Under the pieces are notes generated by a model. It saw only the letters and a list, made by a program, of their open reading frames with translations, was not told the DNA's origin and did no database searches. The position numbers and the translations under genes are program-made. This document shows positions 1 through 7,233 of a stretch of 9,189 nucleotides of DNA, one piece after another. The first letter of the stretch is position 1; every line of letters starts with the position of its first letter. Source of the DNA: an uncultured Eubacteriales bacterium (GTDB lineage: Bacteria > Bacillota > Clostridia > Oscillospirales > Oscillospiraceae); contig CABPXX010000035.1 in assembly GCA_902461475.1 (NCBI GenBank), positions 1 to 9,189 on the forward strand, read 5' to 3'.

Positions 1-3000
1 TTGCCCTGAGTCAGGCCCAGACCCCAGATGCCCTCCAGCAGGGCGTCCCAAGCGGCGTTGACTTCTTCCTGGGTGGCGTCATCCTTGGCCAGGATGGTCT
101 TTGCGTTGGCCAGAGCGTCCTCAAAGGCCTTCTTGGCGGTGTCGGTGACCCCCTCGGTGGACAGGGTATCGGCGTACTTGACGGTCTTCTCCAGCAGGGT
201 CTTGTTGACCTCACCGGGGGCGGCGTCCTTCTCGAACACGGCGGTAACGGTGACGTTGCCCTCAGGCATCACGAAGGTGTTGTCAGTGACGGTGACGTCG
301 TCGCTCTGCCACTCCACGAAGTGCCAGCCCTCAGCAGCCTGCTGAGTCAGGGTCACGGTGGTGCCAGCGGTAGCGGTGGGGGGCTCCGCGGTAGCGGTGC
401 CCTCGCCCTGGGTGTTCACGGTGACGGTGTACTCCTCGGGCTCCACGATCTCGCCGTCCTTGGTGATGAGGATGTAGCTGACCAGCATGTCGTTGTTGGC
501 GTTGGCGCTCTCCTTGGGAGTCATCTTCAGCTCAACGCTGCCAGCCTCGGTGACTTCCATCTCCATCTGGACGAACTGGCCCTTCTCCACGTTCAGGTTC
601 TTCTCCACGGAAGCCAGAACGTTGTTGCCCTGGAGCAGCTCGATGGTGGCGTTGCGCTGCCAGGAGGTCTGGTACCAGATGTTCTTGTAGCCCACGAACA
701 CCTGATAGGTGCCGGGCTCCAGGTTATCGAACTGGTAAGTCAGGGGCTTGCCACGGCCGTCGTTGGGGTCTTCGCCCTTGGAGTCGGTCATGTTTCGGAT
801 GGTGGAGTAGGCGTCGGTGCCGTAGTCGTTGTGGGTCTCAACCTGGGACTCGGGGTTGGTGCAGCCCCAGCCGCTCTCTTCGGTGTAGAACTGATCGGGA
901 GTGGTGTTGAGCACGGTGGTGGCATTGTACTTCAGGATGTTCTGAGCCAGCTGGGAGAAGGTCTCAGAGCCGTTATCCACGAAGTAGACCACGTTGCCGG
1001 GAACCACAGCCACGGTGGTGGAGATCTCGTGATCGGCCACGGTACCGGTCAGAGGCAGGGTGCACACGGAGGTGGCATCCTGAATGGCCTTCACCTGAGC
1101 CTCGTTCCAGGTCACAGCGGCCTCAGACTCCTGGTCGCCCTGGACGATGCGCAGGGTCTCAGGAGCGGTGAAGGCGGTGCCCAGATAGTGGTGATCGGGC
1201 AGGGTATCCAGAACGGCGAAGTAGTTGGGATCGGTCTTGAAGTTGGCGGTGACCACGATGTCGTGGGCGGGGGTGGAGTTCATCAGGCCGGGGTTCCGGG
1301 CGGGGTCGGTGATGCTGGCATCCTCGCTGTCAATGGTCCACACGTCGAAGACCTTGCCCTCGGGGATGTCGGCGTAGAAGACCACGGAGGAGCCGACCTT
1401 GTACTTCTGAGAGGTGATGGTGCCGTCCTCGTCCAGGAAGCCGCCCACCACGGTGACGGTGTAGGCATCCACATAGTTGGCGGTGACGGTGACGTCAGCG
1501 TCGGGCATCACGAAGGTGGTGGTCTCGCTGTTGGCGTCGGCGAACTTCACGCCGTCGTTGTTGGCGGACCAGTGGTCGAACATCTTGTTCTCGGGGGCCT
1601 CGCCGGCCTCCAGGGTGACGGTCTGACCCACATACACCTGCTTCTCGGTGGTGCCGTCGCCCAGCGCCAGGGTCAGGGTGCGCTGCTGGCCTTCCACGAT
1701 GTTGAATTCCTTCTCGAGGGCATCGCCAGCGAAGGCGCCGCAGAAGTTGATGGTGAGCTTACCAGTGCCCACAGCCTCGTTGTCGGTGTACTCCACGGTG
1801 TAGTCCACGCCACGGATGAGGGTCTGGTCGCCCAGCTTCACCTCGGGGGCGGGACGGACGGCCTCACCCTTGTAGGTATAGCTGTCCTCCAGGTTGACGG
1901 TGACGTCGGCGGTGTTGAGGACGGTGCCGGCGGTGACGCGGAACTCAGCGCCGGAACCCCAGGCGTTCTCGGTGTCGCCGTAGGTGGTCTTGGGCACCAC
2001 CATGACGGTCTTGGCATTGACCATCTCGCCGAAGGCGGTGGACTTCCAGTCCCTGGTCTTGGCCCAGCTGCCGGTGGCAACCTTGGTCCAATCGCCGCTG
2101 CTCACATCGCTGGTCAGCTGATCGATGGGCTTGGAGCTGACATAGATCTCATGCTGGCCATAGGCGCCGTTGAGGTTGGTGCCGTCCTGACGGGGCAGGT
2201 AGCGGATACCGTTGATGGCGGTCTCGTCCTTGAGCTCCACCATGAACCACAGCTTGTTCATGGGAGTGCTGATGCTCCAGTTGGAGTGCCAGATGGAGTT
2301 GTTGTTGCCGTCGATGAGGTTGGAGCCAGGCTGGCCGTTGTAGTTGTTGTCCACCTTGACCTTGGAGAGGACGGAGCGGTCCAGCTCCTTGCCCTCGCGG
2401 CCCAGCTTGACCACGTAGTTGTACTCCTGGCCGTAGCTGTTGGTGGCGGAGACGGTGAGGGTGCCGTCCTCGTTGTAGGTGACGGTGAAGTCGTTGGTGC
2501 CGTCCACGGTGATGGACTCGATGGACTCGTTGGCGGCCAGAGTGTAGCTGGCGCCGGTCTCGCTGTTGACGTCAAAGCCGGCCACAGCGTTGTCGTTGAT
2601 GTAGATGCCGGTGATGGGGTAAGAGGAGGTGGGAACCTTAAAGCCCTCGTTGCTCTTGTCCATCAGCTGGTTGGCATCGTTGGTGCTGACAGGGGAGATG
2701 CGATAGGAGTAGGAGTAGCTCTGGTTGGTGGGGAAGAAGTAGCCGTCCAGAGGCTTGTGCCCCATGAAGGCGGTGTCGCTGACACCGTTCTGGTGCAGGT
2801 CGATGTTCCACACGATCTCCTGACGCTGAGGAACCTGGTTGGGGTGACGATAGGTGGCGCTGTTGTAGGTGCCGGAGTTCATGTCCTCGGCAGTGTAGTG
2901 GTTGGCAGAAGTCTCCATCAGGCCGTCGCCGGTGACCATCAGGCCCACGCCCTCGTCATTGGTCAGGGCAGTCCAGCGGATGTCGGAACGGTTGCCGTTC

Positions 3001-6000
3001 TCCTGGGGCTTGAGCATCTTCTTGCCGTCCCAGTTGGAGTTCTCGCCCATGGCGTCGTCGGGATCATACACCTTGGAGGTGTACACGCCCACGGTGGAGC
3101 CGCTCTGGCGGTCCACGTAGTTCTCGTCGGGACCACGGCCATAGAAGGTGAGGTTGTCATAGTCGCCGTTGATGATCATACGACCACCGATCTTGGGCAG
3201 ACCGTTGGGGGCAAAGTTGCTGGTGGGGATGAACTGGCTGAGGACCACGATCTCGCCGTTGCCGTAGATCTCGTAGGCCATCAGGGCAGAGGCGGGCACC
3301 TTCATGGTGCCGTTCATGGCCATGAGCACCTTATTCTCGCTGGTGTTCACGGAGACCTCCAGGTTGGACAGGTTCTCGGTGGCGCCGGCGTTCTTCAGGT
3401 TGGCGTTCTTGGCCACGGTGGTGTCGTTGTAGGTCTCAGCACGGTACAGGCTCTGCTCGGGACCCTGAGTCATGACCACGTTGCCGTCCAGGCTGTAGGA
3501 GACGATGGTGCCGCTCTCAGTGTCCAGCACGATCTCGAACTTCTGGCCGTTGTCGGTGGTACCGGTGAGGGTCATCTGGCTGCCCAGCTCCTCCACGGAC
3601 TCGAAGGCCTTGTCGGGCACCTGGGTCTCAGTGGCCTGAGCGTCGTCGGGGTTGAGCTGGAACTGCTCATAGGCCACCTCGTAGCCGGCCTCGGCCCAGT
3701 TGGTGGCGTTCTTGAGGGTGACGGAGATGTCCAGCAGGTAGTCGCTGCCCTCCACAGCCTCAAACTCAGGCAGGGTGATGGTGACATTCTCCACCTGCTG
3801 ACCGCTCATCAGGGACTGACCGTCCATGTTGGGGGTGTTCAGGTCCAGAGTGCCGCTGCCCAGCTCGGTCAGGCCGTCCTTGGTGAGCTTCCAAGTGATG
3901 TCGAAGGCGTCCAGGGTGGTGTTCTCATACTCGTTGACCACCTTCAAAGTCACGTCCTGGCCGGAGGTGACGGTCTGGTCATCCAGGTAGAAGTTCACCT
4001 GCTGGTGGACCTTCTTGGCCTCGGTCATCTTGGGGGTGGGGGTGCGGTCGGCAAAGAGCATACCGTTGCCGCAGAAGGCGTTGTCGTTGGCGTTGTGGTC
4101 GATCCAGTCGCCGCCGTAGCCCCAGAACTCGTCATAGGTGCCATCGCCGTTGTCCCGCACGGTGCGGATGGACTGGTCGATGTAGTCCCAGATGAAGCCG
4201 CCCTGAGCCTGGTCGTTCTCACGGATGGCGTCCCAGTGCTCCATGGCATTGCCGTAGGACAGGCCCATGGCGTGGTTGTACTCGGAGTGGATGAAGGGCA
4301 TGCGTCCATGGTAGCTGGCCACGTAGTTGGGCAGCACATACTGAGTGGAGTGCACGTCCACGATGTTGTTCTTACGCACGTCGGTGCTCCAGGGGTCCTG
4401 CCCGTTGGTCTTGACGTAGGGGTGCTGATAGTTCTCGCTCTCACGCTCGTACTTGCGCAGACGGCTGGGGTCACGCTTGAGCAGGTACATGGAGGCAACC
4501 CAGAAGCCATAGTTCTCGTTGAGGGGAGCGTAGCTGTAGGTAGCCTCGTTGCCCAGAGACCACATGATGACGCTGGGGTTGTTCTTGTACATCTCCAGGT
4601 TGGTGGCCACACGGTCGGTGACGGTGGCGACCCACTCGGGCATACCCTGTCCGGTACCGGTGGGCACATTCACGCCCTGCATAGCGGCACGGTGGCTCTC
4701 GATGTTGGCCTCAGCGCACACGTACAGGCCCAGCTCATCGGCCAGGTTGTACAGGGCCTTGTCGTTGGGGTAGTGAGAAGTACGGATGGCGTTGAGGTTG
4801 TGCTCCTTCATCAGAGTCAGATCGGTGAGGTAGTCCTCGAAGGTGAGGGCATGTCCGGTCTCCAGATCGGTGTCGTGGCGGTTGACACCACGCAGCACCA
4901 CCTGACGGCCAGTGATCTGCATCTGCTCGTGGCCCTGGTCGTCGATGTCCACCTTGTAGATCTCACGGAAGCCGATGCGCTCCACCACGGACTCCATGAC
5001 GTTACCGTCGGCGTCCTTGAGCTCCAGCACCAGAGAGTACAGGTTGGGGGTGTCAGGGAACCACTTGGCGGGATTGGTCACCTTCATGGTGCTAGTGACG
5101 GTGGTGCCCGCGTCGGACAGCTTGTCCTCATAGGAACCAGCGGCCTTCAGCTCCACAGTCTGATTGTCGGCGGTGGCCACAGTCTCGCCGGAGTTATCCA
5201 CAATGTAGGAGGAAATTGTGTAAGTTCCCGCCTGCTCATTGTGGAGGGCGCGCACGTCGGTCTCCACGGTGACGGCCACGTCGCTGTCCTCGCTGGTGCG
5301 GTCGTCAAACTGGGTCTTCACGAAGAAGTCCCGGATTTCCGCCTCGTCCTTGGAGTACAGGTACACATCACGGTAAATACCGCTCTGGCGGATGAAGTCC
5401 TGGTTCTCCAGCCAGCTGCCGATGGACCAACGGAACACCTTCAGAGCGATGGTGTTCTCACCCTCGGTGAGGTAGGGGGTGATGTTGAAGTCGTGGGCGG
5501 TGAAGGCGTCGGTGGAATAGCCCACCTTCTGGCCGTTGACATACAAGTAGTAGGCGGACTCCACGCTCTGGAAGGAGATGAACACATCCCGTCCATCCCA
5601 ACTCTCAGGCACCTCAAAGCTGGTGCGGTAGTAGCCTACGGGGTTGTATACGGTGGGGGCATGGGGGTCCCCATAGTTGACGGGCTCAAAGTTACTGAAC
5701 CAGGGCAGAGCGTGGTTGGTGTACATGGGCTCGTCATACTTAAAGGTACCGTCTTTATTGCGGTAGGTCTGCCAGGCCTGGGGCACATACTCAGGCTGGA
5801 AGGCATCCCCGGTGTAGTCCTTGGCCAGATAGGCCTCGTCTACCTTCTTGGCCTCTTCGGGATTCTCCACCAAGGCGAAGTCCCAGTCCTTGCCGGACAG
5901 CAGCATGTAGTAGTCTGAGGTCTCAGGGCCCACATCGTCCAGCACGGACTTCTCCGCCGCCAAAGCGGTGGCGGTGTCCTGGTAGGAGATGAACTGGCTC

Positions 6001-6254
6001 TTGGCCCGCTCACGGTTGATGCCGATGACTTCGCTCTGGTCATACCACTCGTCACCGGTGATGGCAGGGGTGCCATCCTCATTGAAGCGGATGCTGTTTT
6101 GGTAGTGCTCTTCTCTCATCTCCAGCACATGGTCATAGACCTCTGCGCCGGAGTAACGGGCAGCCAAAGCCGGGGCTACCAGTCCGGTTGCTAGGAGTGT
6201 CGCTAGGGTTGCAGAGATGGTGCGTCGTAGGTTTCGTTTCAACGCGGGTTTCAT
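1..6254 (-). CDS. Secreted multidomain GH2 beta-galactosidase, C-terminus beyond the window
   Basis: An exported glycoside hydrolase family 2 enzyme expected to release terminal beta-galactose. 2084 codons are visible without a stop; E. coli LacZ has 1023. Residues 1-31 form a signal peptide (KRNLRR, hydrophobic core, cleavage near APALA). The LacZ-type core runs to about 1190: sugar-binding domain (~115-300), Ig-like domain (~305-425), TIM barrel (~427-738), domain 4 (~740-900) and Bgal_small_N-like domain (~905-1190). Active-site residues by comparison with LacZ: N180 (YTN), D286 (ENQD), E519 and H521 (EANIESH), acid/base E570 (SLGNEA), nucleophile E658 and H661 (HSEYNHAMG). The tail holds a beta-rich segment (~1212-1289), a discoidin/CBM32-like domain (~1291-1440, DGNNNSIWHSNW), an Ig-like domain (~1444-1519), InlB-type repeats (1525-1596, 1597-1673, 1942-2009), a Big_4-like domain (~1675-1745), an unassigned domain (~1745-1935) and a FIVAR-like helical domain (~2014-2076). 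The start is set by AGGGAGG nine bases upstream. Substrate is inferred. Confidence 0.93.
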   Translation of the reverse strand, partial: MKPALKRNLRRTISATLATLLATGLVAPALAARYSGAEVYDHVLEMREEHYQNSIRFNEDGTPAITGDEWYDQSEVIGINRERAKSQFISYQDTATALAAEKSVLDDVGPETSDYYMLLSGKDWDFALVENPEEAKKVDEAYLAKDYTGDAFQPEYVPQAWQTYRNKDGTFKYDEPMYTNHALPWFSNFEPVNYGDPHAPTVYNPVGYYRTSFEVPESWDGRDVFISFQSVESAYYLYVNGQKVGYSTDAFTAHDFNITPYLTEGENTIALKVFRWSIGSWLENQDFIRQSGIYRDVYLYSKDEAEIRDFFVKTQFDDRTSEDSDVAVTVETDVRALHNEQAGTYTISSYIVDNSGETVATADNQTVELKAAGSYEDKLSDAGTTVTSTMKVTNPAKWFPDTPNLYSLVLELKDADGNVMESVVERIGFREIYKVDIDDQGHEQMQITGRQVVLRGVNRHDTDLETGHALTFEDYLTDLTLMKEHNLNAIRTSHYPNDKALYNLADELGLYVCAEANIESHRAAMQGVNVPTGTGQGMPEWVATVTDRVATNLEMYKNNPSVIMWSLGNEATYSYAPLNENYGFWVASMYLLKRDPSRLRKYERESENYQHPYVKTNGQDPWSTDVRKNNIVDVHSTQYVLPNYVASYHGRMPFIHSEYNHAMGLSYGNAMEHWDAIRENDQAQGGFIWDYIDQSIRTVRDNGDGTYDEFWGYGGDWIDHNANDNAFCGNGMLFADRTPTPKMTEAKKVHQQVNFYLDDQTVTSGQDVTLKVVNEYENTTLDAFDITWKLTKDGLTELGSGTLDLNTPNMDGQSLMSGQQVENVTITLPEFEAVEGSDYLLDISVTLKNATNWAEAGYEVAYEQFQLNPDDAQATETQVPDKAFESVEELGSQMTLTGTTDNGQKFEIVLDTESGTIVSYSLDGNVVMTQGPEQSLYRAETYNDTTVAKNANLKNAGATENLSNLEVSVNTSENKVLMAMNGTMKVPASALMAYEIYGNGEIVVLSQFIPTSNFAPNGLPKIGGRMIINGDYDNLTFYGRGPDENYVDRQSGSTVGVYTSKVYDPDDAMGENSNWDGKKMLKPQENGNRSDIRWTALTNDEGVGLMVTGDGLMETSANHYTAEDMNSGTYNSATYRHPNQVPQRQEIVWNIDLHQNGVSDTAFMGHKPLDGYFFPTNQSYSYSYRISPVSTNDANQLMDKSNEGFKVPTSSYPITGIYINDNAVAGFDVNSETGASYTLAANESIESITVDGTNDFTVTYNEDGTLTVSATNSYGQEYNYVVKLGREGKELDRSVLSKVKVDNNYNGQPGSNLIDGNNNSIWHSNWSISTPMNKLWFMVELKDETAINGIRYLPRQDGTNLNGAYGQHEIYVSSKPIDQLTSDVSSGDWTKVATGSWAKTRDWKSTAFGEMVNAKTVMVVPKTTYGDTENAWGSGAEFRVTAGTVLNTADVTVNLEDSYTYKGEAVRPAPEVKLGDQTLIRGVDYTVEYTDNEAVGTGKLTINFCGAFAGDALEKEFNIVEGQQRTLTLALGDGTTEKQVYVGQTVTLEAGEAPENKMFDHWSANNDGVKFADANSETTTFVMPDADVTVTANYVDAYTVTVVGGFLDEDGTITSQKYKVGSSVVFYADIPEGKVFDVWTIDSEDASITDPARNPGLMNSTPAHDIVVTANFKTDPNYFAVLDTLPDHHYLGTAFTAPETLRIVQGDQESEAAVTWNEAQVKAIQDATSVCTLPLTGTVADHEISTTVAVVPGNVVYFVDNGSETFSQLAQNILKYNATTVLNTTPDQFYTEESGWGCTNPESQVETHNDYGTDAYSTIRNMTDSKGEDPNDGRGKPLTYQFDNLEPGTYQVFVGYKNIWYQTSWQRNATIELLQGNNVLASVEKNLNVEKGQFVQMEMEVTEAGSVELKMTPKESANANNDMLVSYILITKDGEIVEPEEYTVTVNTQGEGTATAEPPTATAGTTVTLTQQAAEGWHFVEWQSDDVTVTDNTFVMPEGNVTVTAVFEKDAAPGEVNKTLLEKTVKYADTLSTEGVTDTAKKAFEDALANAKTILAKDDATQEEVNAAWDALLEGIWGLGLTQG
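228..431 (-). repeat. InlB-type B-repeat 3 of the galactosidase
   Basis: Protein-level repeat at residues 1942-2009. It follows the usual pattern of this small beta domain: YTVTVN start, a central GWHFVEW core, then FVMPEGNVTVTAVFE. It shares the FVMP-x3-VTVTA ending with repeat 1, and the DNA shares an exact 15-base stretch (265-279 and 1504-1518). Such repeats usually act as surface spacers or adhesion modules. Confidence 0.8.
1236..1466 (-). repeat. InlB-type B-repeat 2 of the galactosidase
   Basis: Residues 1597-1673, directly after repeat 1. It begins AYTVTVVGG, has the core GKVFDVWTI and ends DIVVTANFK. It is the most divergent of the three copies: an insertion (DPARNPGLMNSTP) replaces the FVMP motif. 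Confidence 0.7.
1467..1684 (-). repeat. InlB-type B-repeat 1 of the galactosidase
   Basis: Residues 1525-1596. It has the pattern VGQTVTLEAG, NKMFDHW, then TTFVMPDADVTVTANY. It follows an Ig-like domain whose YTYKGEAVRPAPEV and GVDYTVEY motifs are common in secreted clostridial proteins. Confidence 0.75.
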
Positions 6255-6263
6255 GTTCTACAT

Positions 6264-6270
6264 CCTCCCT
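6264..6270 (-). promoter_or_regulatory. Ribosome binding site of the galactosidase gene
   Basis: The minus strand reads AGGGAGG, nine bases before the ATG at 6254. An ATG that overlaps this site (GGATGTAG) meets a stop at once, so it cannot be the start. This supports the ATG that begins the signal peptide. Confidence 0.85.
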
Positions 6271-6337
6271 TTCATGATCCTGCGGTTTCAGCGGGGGTGC
6301 TAGGAATTTGTCCACACACACGCCCGCCGTTTTCACC

Positions 6338-6366
6338 ATTATACCAAAACCACCCCCTATATTCAA
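6338..6366 (-). promoter_or_regulatory. Sigma-A-type promoter of the galactosidase gene
   Basis: On the minus strand the -35 box is TTGAAT (6366-6361), the spacer is exactly 17 bases, and the -10 box is TATAAT (6343-6338). TGG in front of the -10 gives an extended -10. The region upstream of -35 is AT-rich (AATATATAAAAG), like an UP element. Transcription would begin near 6331, giving a leader of about 77 nt. I see no riboswitch or strong hairpin in that leader. Confidence 0.8.
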
Positions 6367-6460
6367 GCCATCTTTTATATATTTTGCTGTAATTCATTGG
6401 AAATCTTTTCCTGCATCCTTAATTTTTGACACCAATTTGTTCCCATTTTTGAATTTTTAT

Positions 6461-6506
6461 TAAAAAATCAGCGGGAATGGACGCCTGTGGATTCCATTCC
6501 CGCTGA
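6461..6506 (-). terminator. Rho-independent terminator of the HAD gene
   Basis: A perfect 14-bp inverted repeat (6468-6481 with 6493-6506, arm TCAGCGGGAATGGA) encloses an 11-base loop. On the minus strand it is followed by TTTTTTAATAAAAATT. It starts 22 bases after the HAD stop codon and separates that gene from the galactosidase promoter. The other strand lacks a close T-run, so it is not clearly bidirectional. Confidence 0.92.
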
Positions 6507-6528
6507 GAGAAAATTTTTCAGTTTCTTT

Positions 6529-7167
6529 TCAGTTTTCCGCGTTAAACAGAGACAGCAAATCACCGGGTTTCTCCAGAATATGGGCGGCATGGTCCACGCT
6601 TCCATAGTCCACGCCGTTCCAGGTGGCGTAGGCAAAGTCGATGCCTGCGGCCTGGGCGGCCTTGCTGTCCGAGGGGGTGTCGCCCACGTACAAAACCTGG
6701 TCCGGTTTCAGGTCCATACGGCGCAGGCACTCCAGCAGGGGGTCGGGGTTGGGCTTGTGGAGCTGGGTGTCCTCCTCCAGCACCGCCGTCTCCATATATT
6801 GGTCCAGGCCGTTGCCCACCATGTCAATCTGGTACTGGGCCCGCATTTTGGAGGACACCACCGCCTGGCGCACCCCCAGCTGCTGCAATCTCTCCAGGGT
6901 GTCCACCATGCCGGGGTAGGGGGTGGCCCCCTCGGGGTACTCGTTGACGTAGCGCACCCAGCGCTGGTAGGTGGCCTCGGGGTCCTGGATGCCCAGCTCC
7001 TCCATGACCTTCATGCCCGTGTAGGCCATGAATTCCACCACGTCGGCCAGGGTACGCTCCTGGCCCAACTCCTCCTTTATAATACGGATGAGGGGATACA
7101 TGTTCATATTGACGGTGTTGAGTAGGGTGCCGTCGATGTCGTAGAGCACCGCTTGGTAGGTTTTCAT
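6529..7167 (-). CDS. HAD-superfamily phosphatase (PpaX/Gph-like)
   Basis: A 212-residue cytoplasmic hydrolase of the haloacid dehalogenase superfamily, subfamily IA. All four motifs are present: motif I YDIDGTLL with nucleophile D10 and acid/base D12; motif II VVSSK with S105; K138 in HKPNPDP; motif IV YVGDTPSD with D163 and D167. Residues 17-85 form the helical cap. Length and motifs fit phosphoglycolate phosphatase or pyrophosphatase PpaX relatives, but substrates in this family cannot be read from motifs, so no symbol is given. The reading frame is open upstream to 7215, but the start at 7167 is chosen because AGGAG (7178-7174) sits six bases before it and the upstream part overlaps a hairpin. 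It lies 66 bp after ricT and has its own terminator. Confidence 0.93.
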   Translation of the reverse strand: MKTYQAVLYDIDGTLLNTVNMNMYPLIRIIKEELGQERTLADVVEFMAYTGMKVMEELGIQDPEATYQRWVRYVNEYPEGATPYPGMVDTLERLQQLGVRQAVVSSKMRAQYQIDMVGNGLDQYMETAVLEEDTQLHKPNPDPLLECLRRMDLKPDQVLYVGDTPSDSKAAQAAGIDFAYATWNGVDYGSVDHAAHILEKPGDLLSLFNAEN

Positions 7168-7173
7168 AGGGTT

Positions 7174-7178
7174 CTCCT
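7174..7178 (-). promoter_or_regulatory. Ribosome binding site of the HAD gene
   Basis: AGGAG on the minus strand, within GAGAGGAGAACCCT, six bases from the ATG at 7167. It decides the start over an upstream in-frame ATG at 7215. It lies only six bases beyond the T-run of the preceding hairpin, leaving no room for a promoter between them. Confidence 0.85.
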
Positions 7179-7184
7179 CTCTAG

Positions 7185-7222
7185 AAAAACAGATGCAGCC
7201 GGGGGAGGACTGCATCTGTTTT
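7185..7222 (-). terminator. Hairpin terminator or attenuator after ricT
   Basis: A perfect 13-bp inverted repeat (7186-7198 with 7210-7222; AAAACAGATGCAG on the minus strand) encloses an 11-base C-rich loop, TCCTCCCCCGG. The 3' arm ends in TTTT followed by one more T, so the T-run is mostly inside the stem. It begins 11 bases after the ricT stop. It probably ends or reduces transcription of holB-ricT before the HAD gene; it could instead be an attenuator. Confidence 0.8.
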
Positions 7223-7233
7223 GAATGATATGT

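Noticed and set aside
4025..4669. A 214-codon minus-strand frame inside the TIM barrel region
   Set aside because: Shifted-frame shadow of the galactosidase; its T/P/S-rich composition is typical of misread GC-rich coding sequence.
5421..5423. Ile278 in RWSIGSW where E. coli LacZ has Asp, first suspected as loss of the sodium/galactose ligand
   Set aside because: Counting the LacZ sequence places that ligand (Asp201) in the following EDQD motif, which is kept here as D286. The changed position is not a known catalytic residue.
321..5918. A 1865-codon plus-strand reading frame as a real gene
   Set aside because: It is the exact codon-register complement of the galactosidase, has no recognisable domain or plausible ribosome binding site, and begins with GTG inside another gene.
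6273..6292. Possible catabolite (cre) site in the galactosidase leader, minus strand TGAAACCGCAGGAT
   Set aside because: Only the left half resembles the consensus; the closing CA is two bases out of place and there are further mismatches.
6133..6366. A 77-codon minus-strand frame covering the promoter and the signal peptide region
   Set aside because: Its start lies in the -35 box of the galactosidase promoter and it runs out of frame through the real coding sequence.
6426..6431. Plus-strand TTGACA as a -35 box
   Set aside because: No -10 box lies at 16-18 bases, and nothing on the plus strand downstream would be expressed from it.
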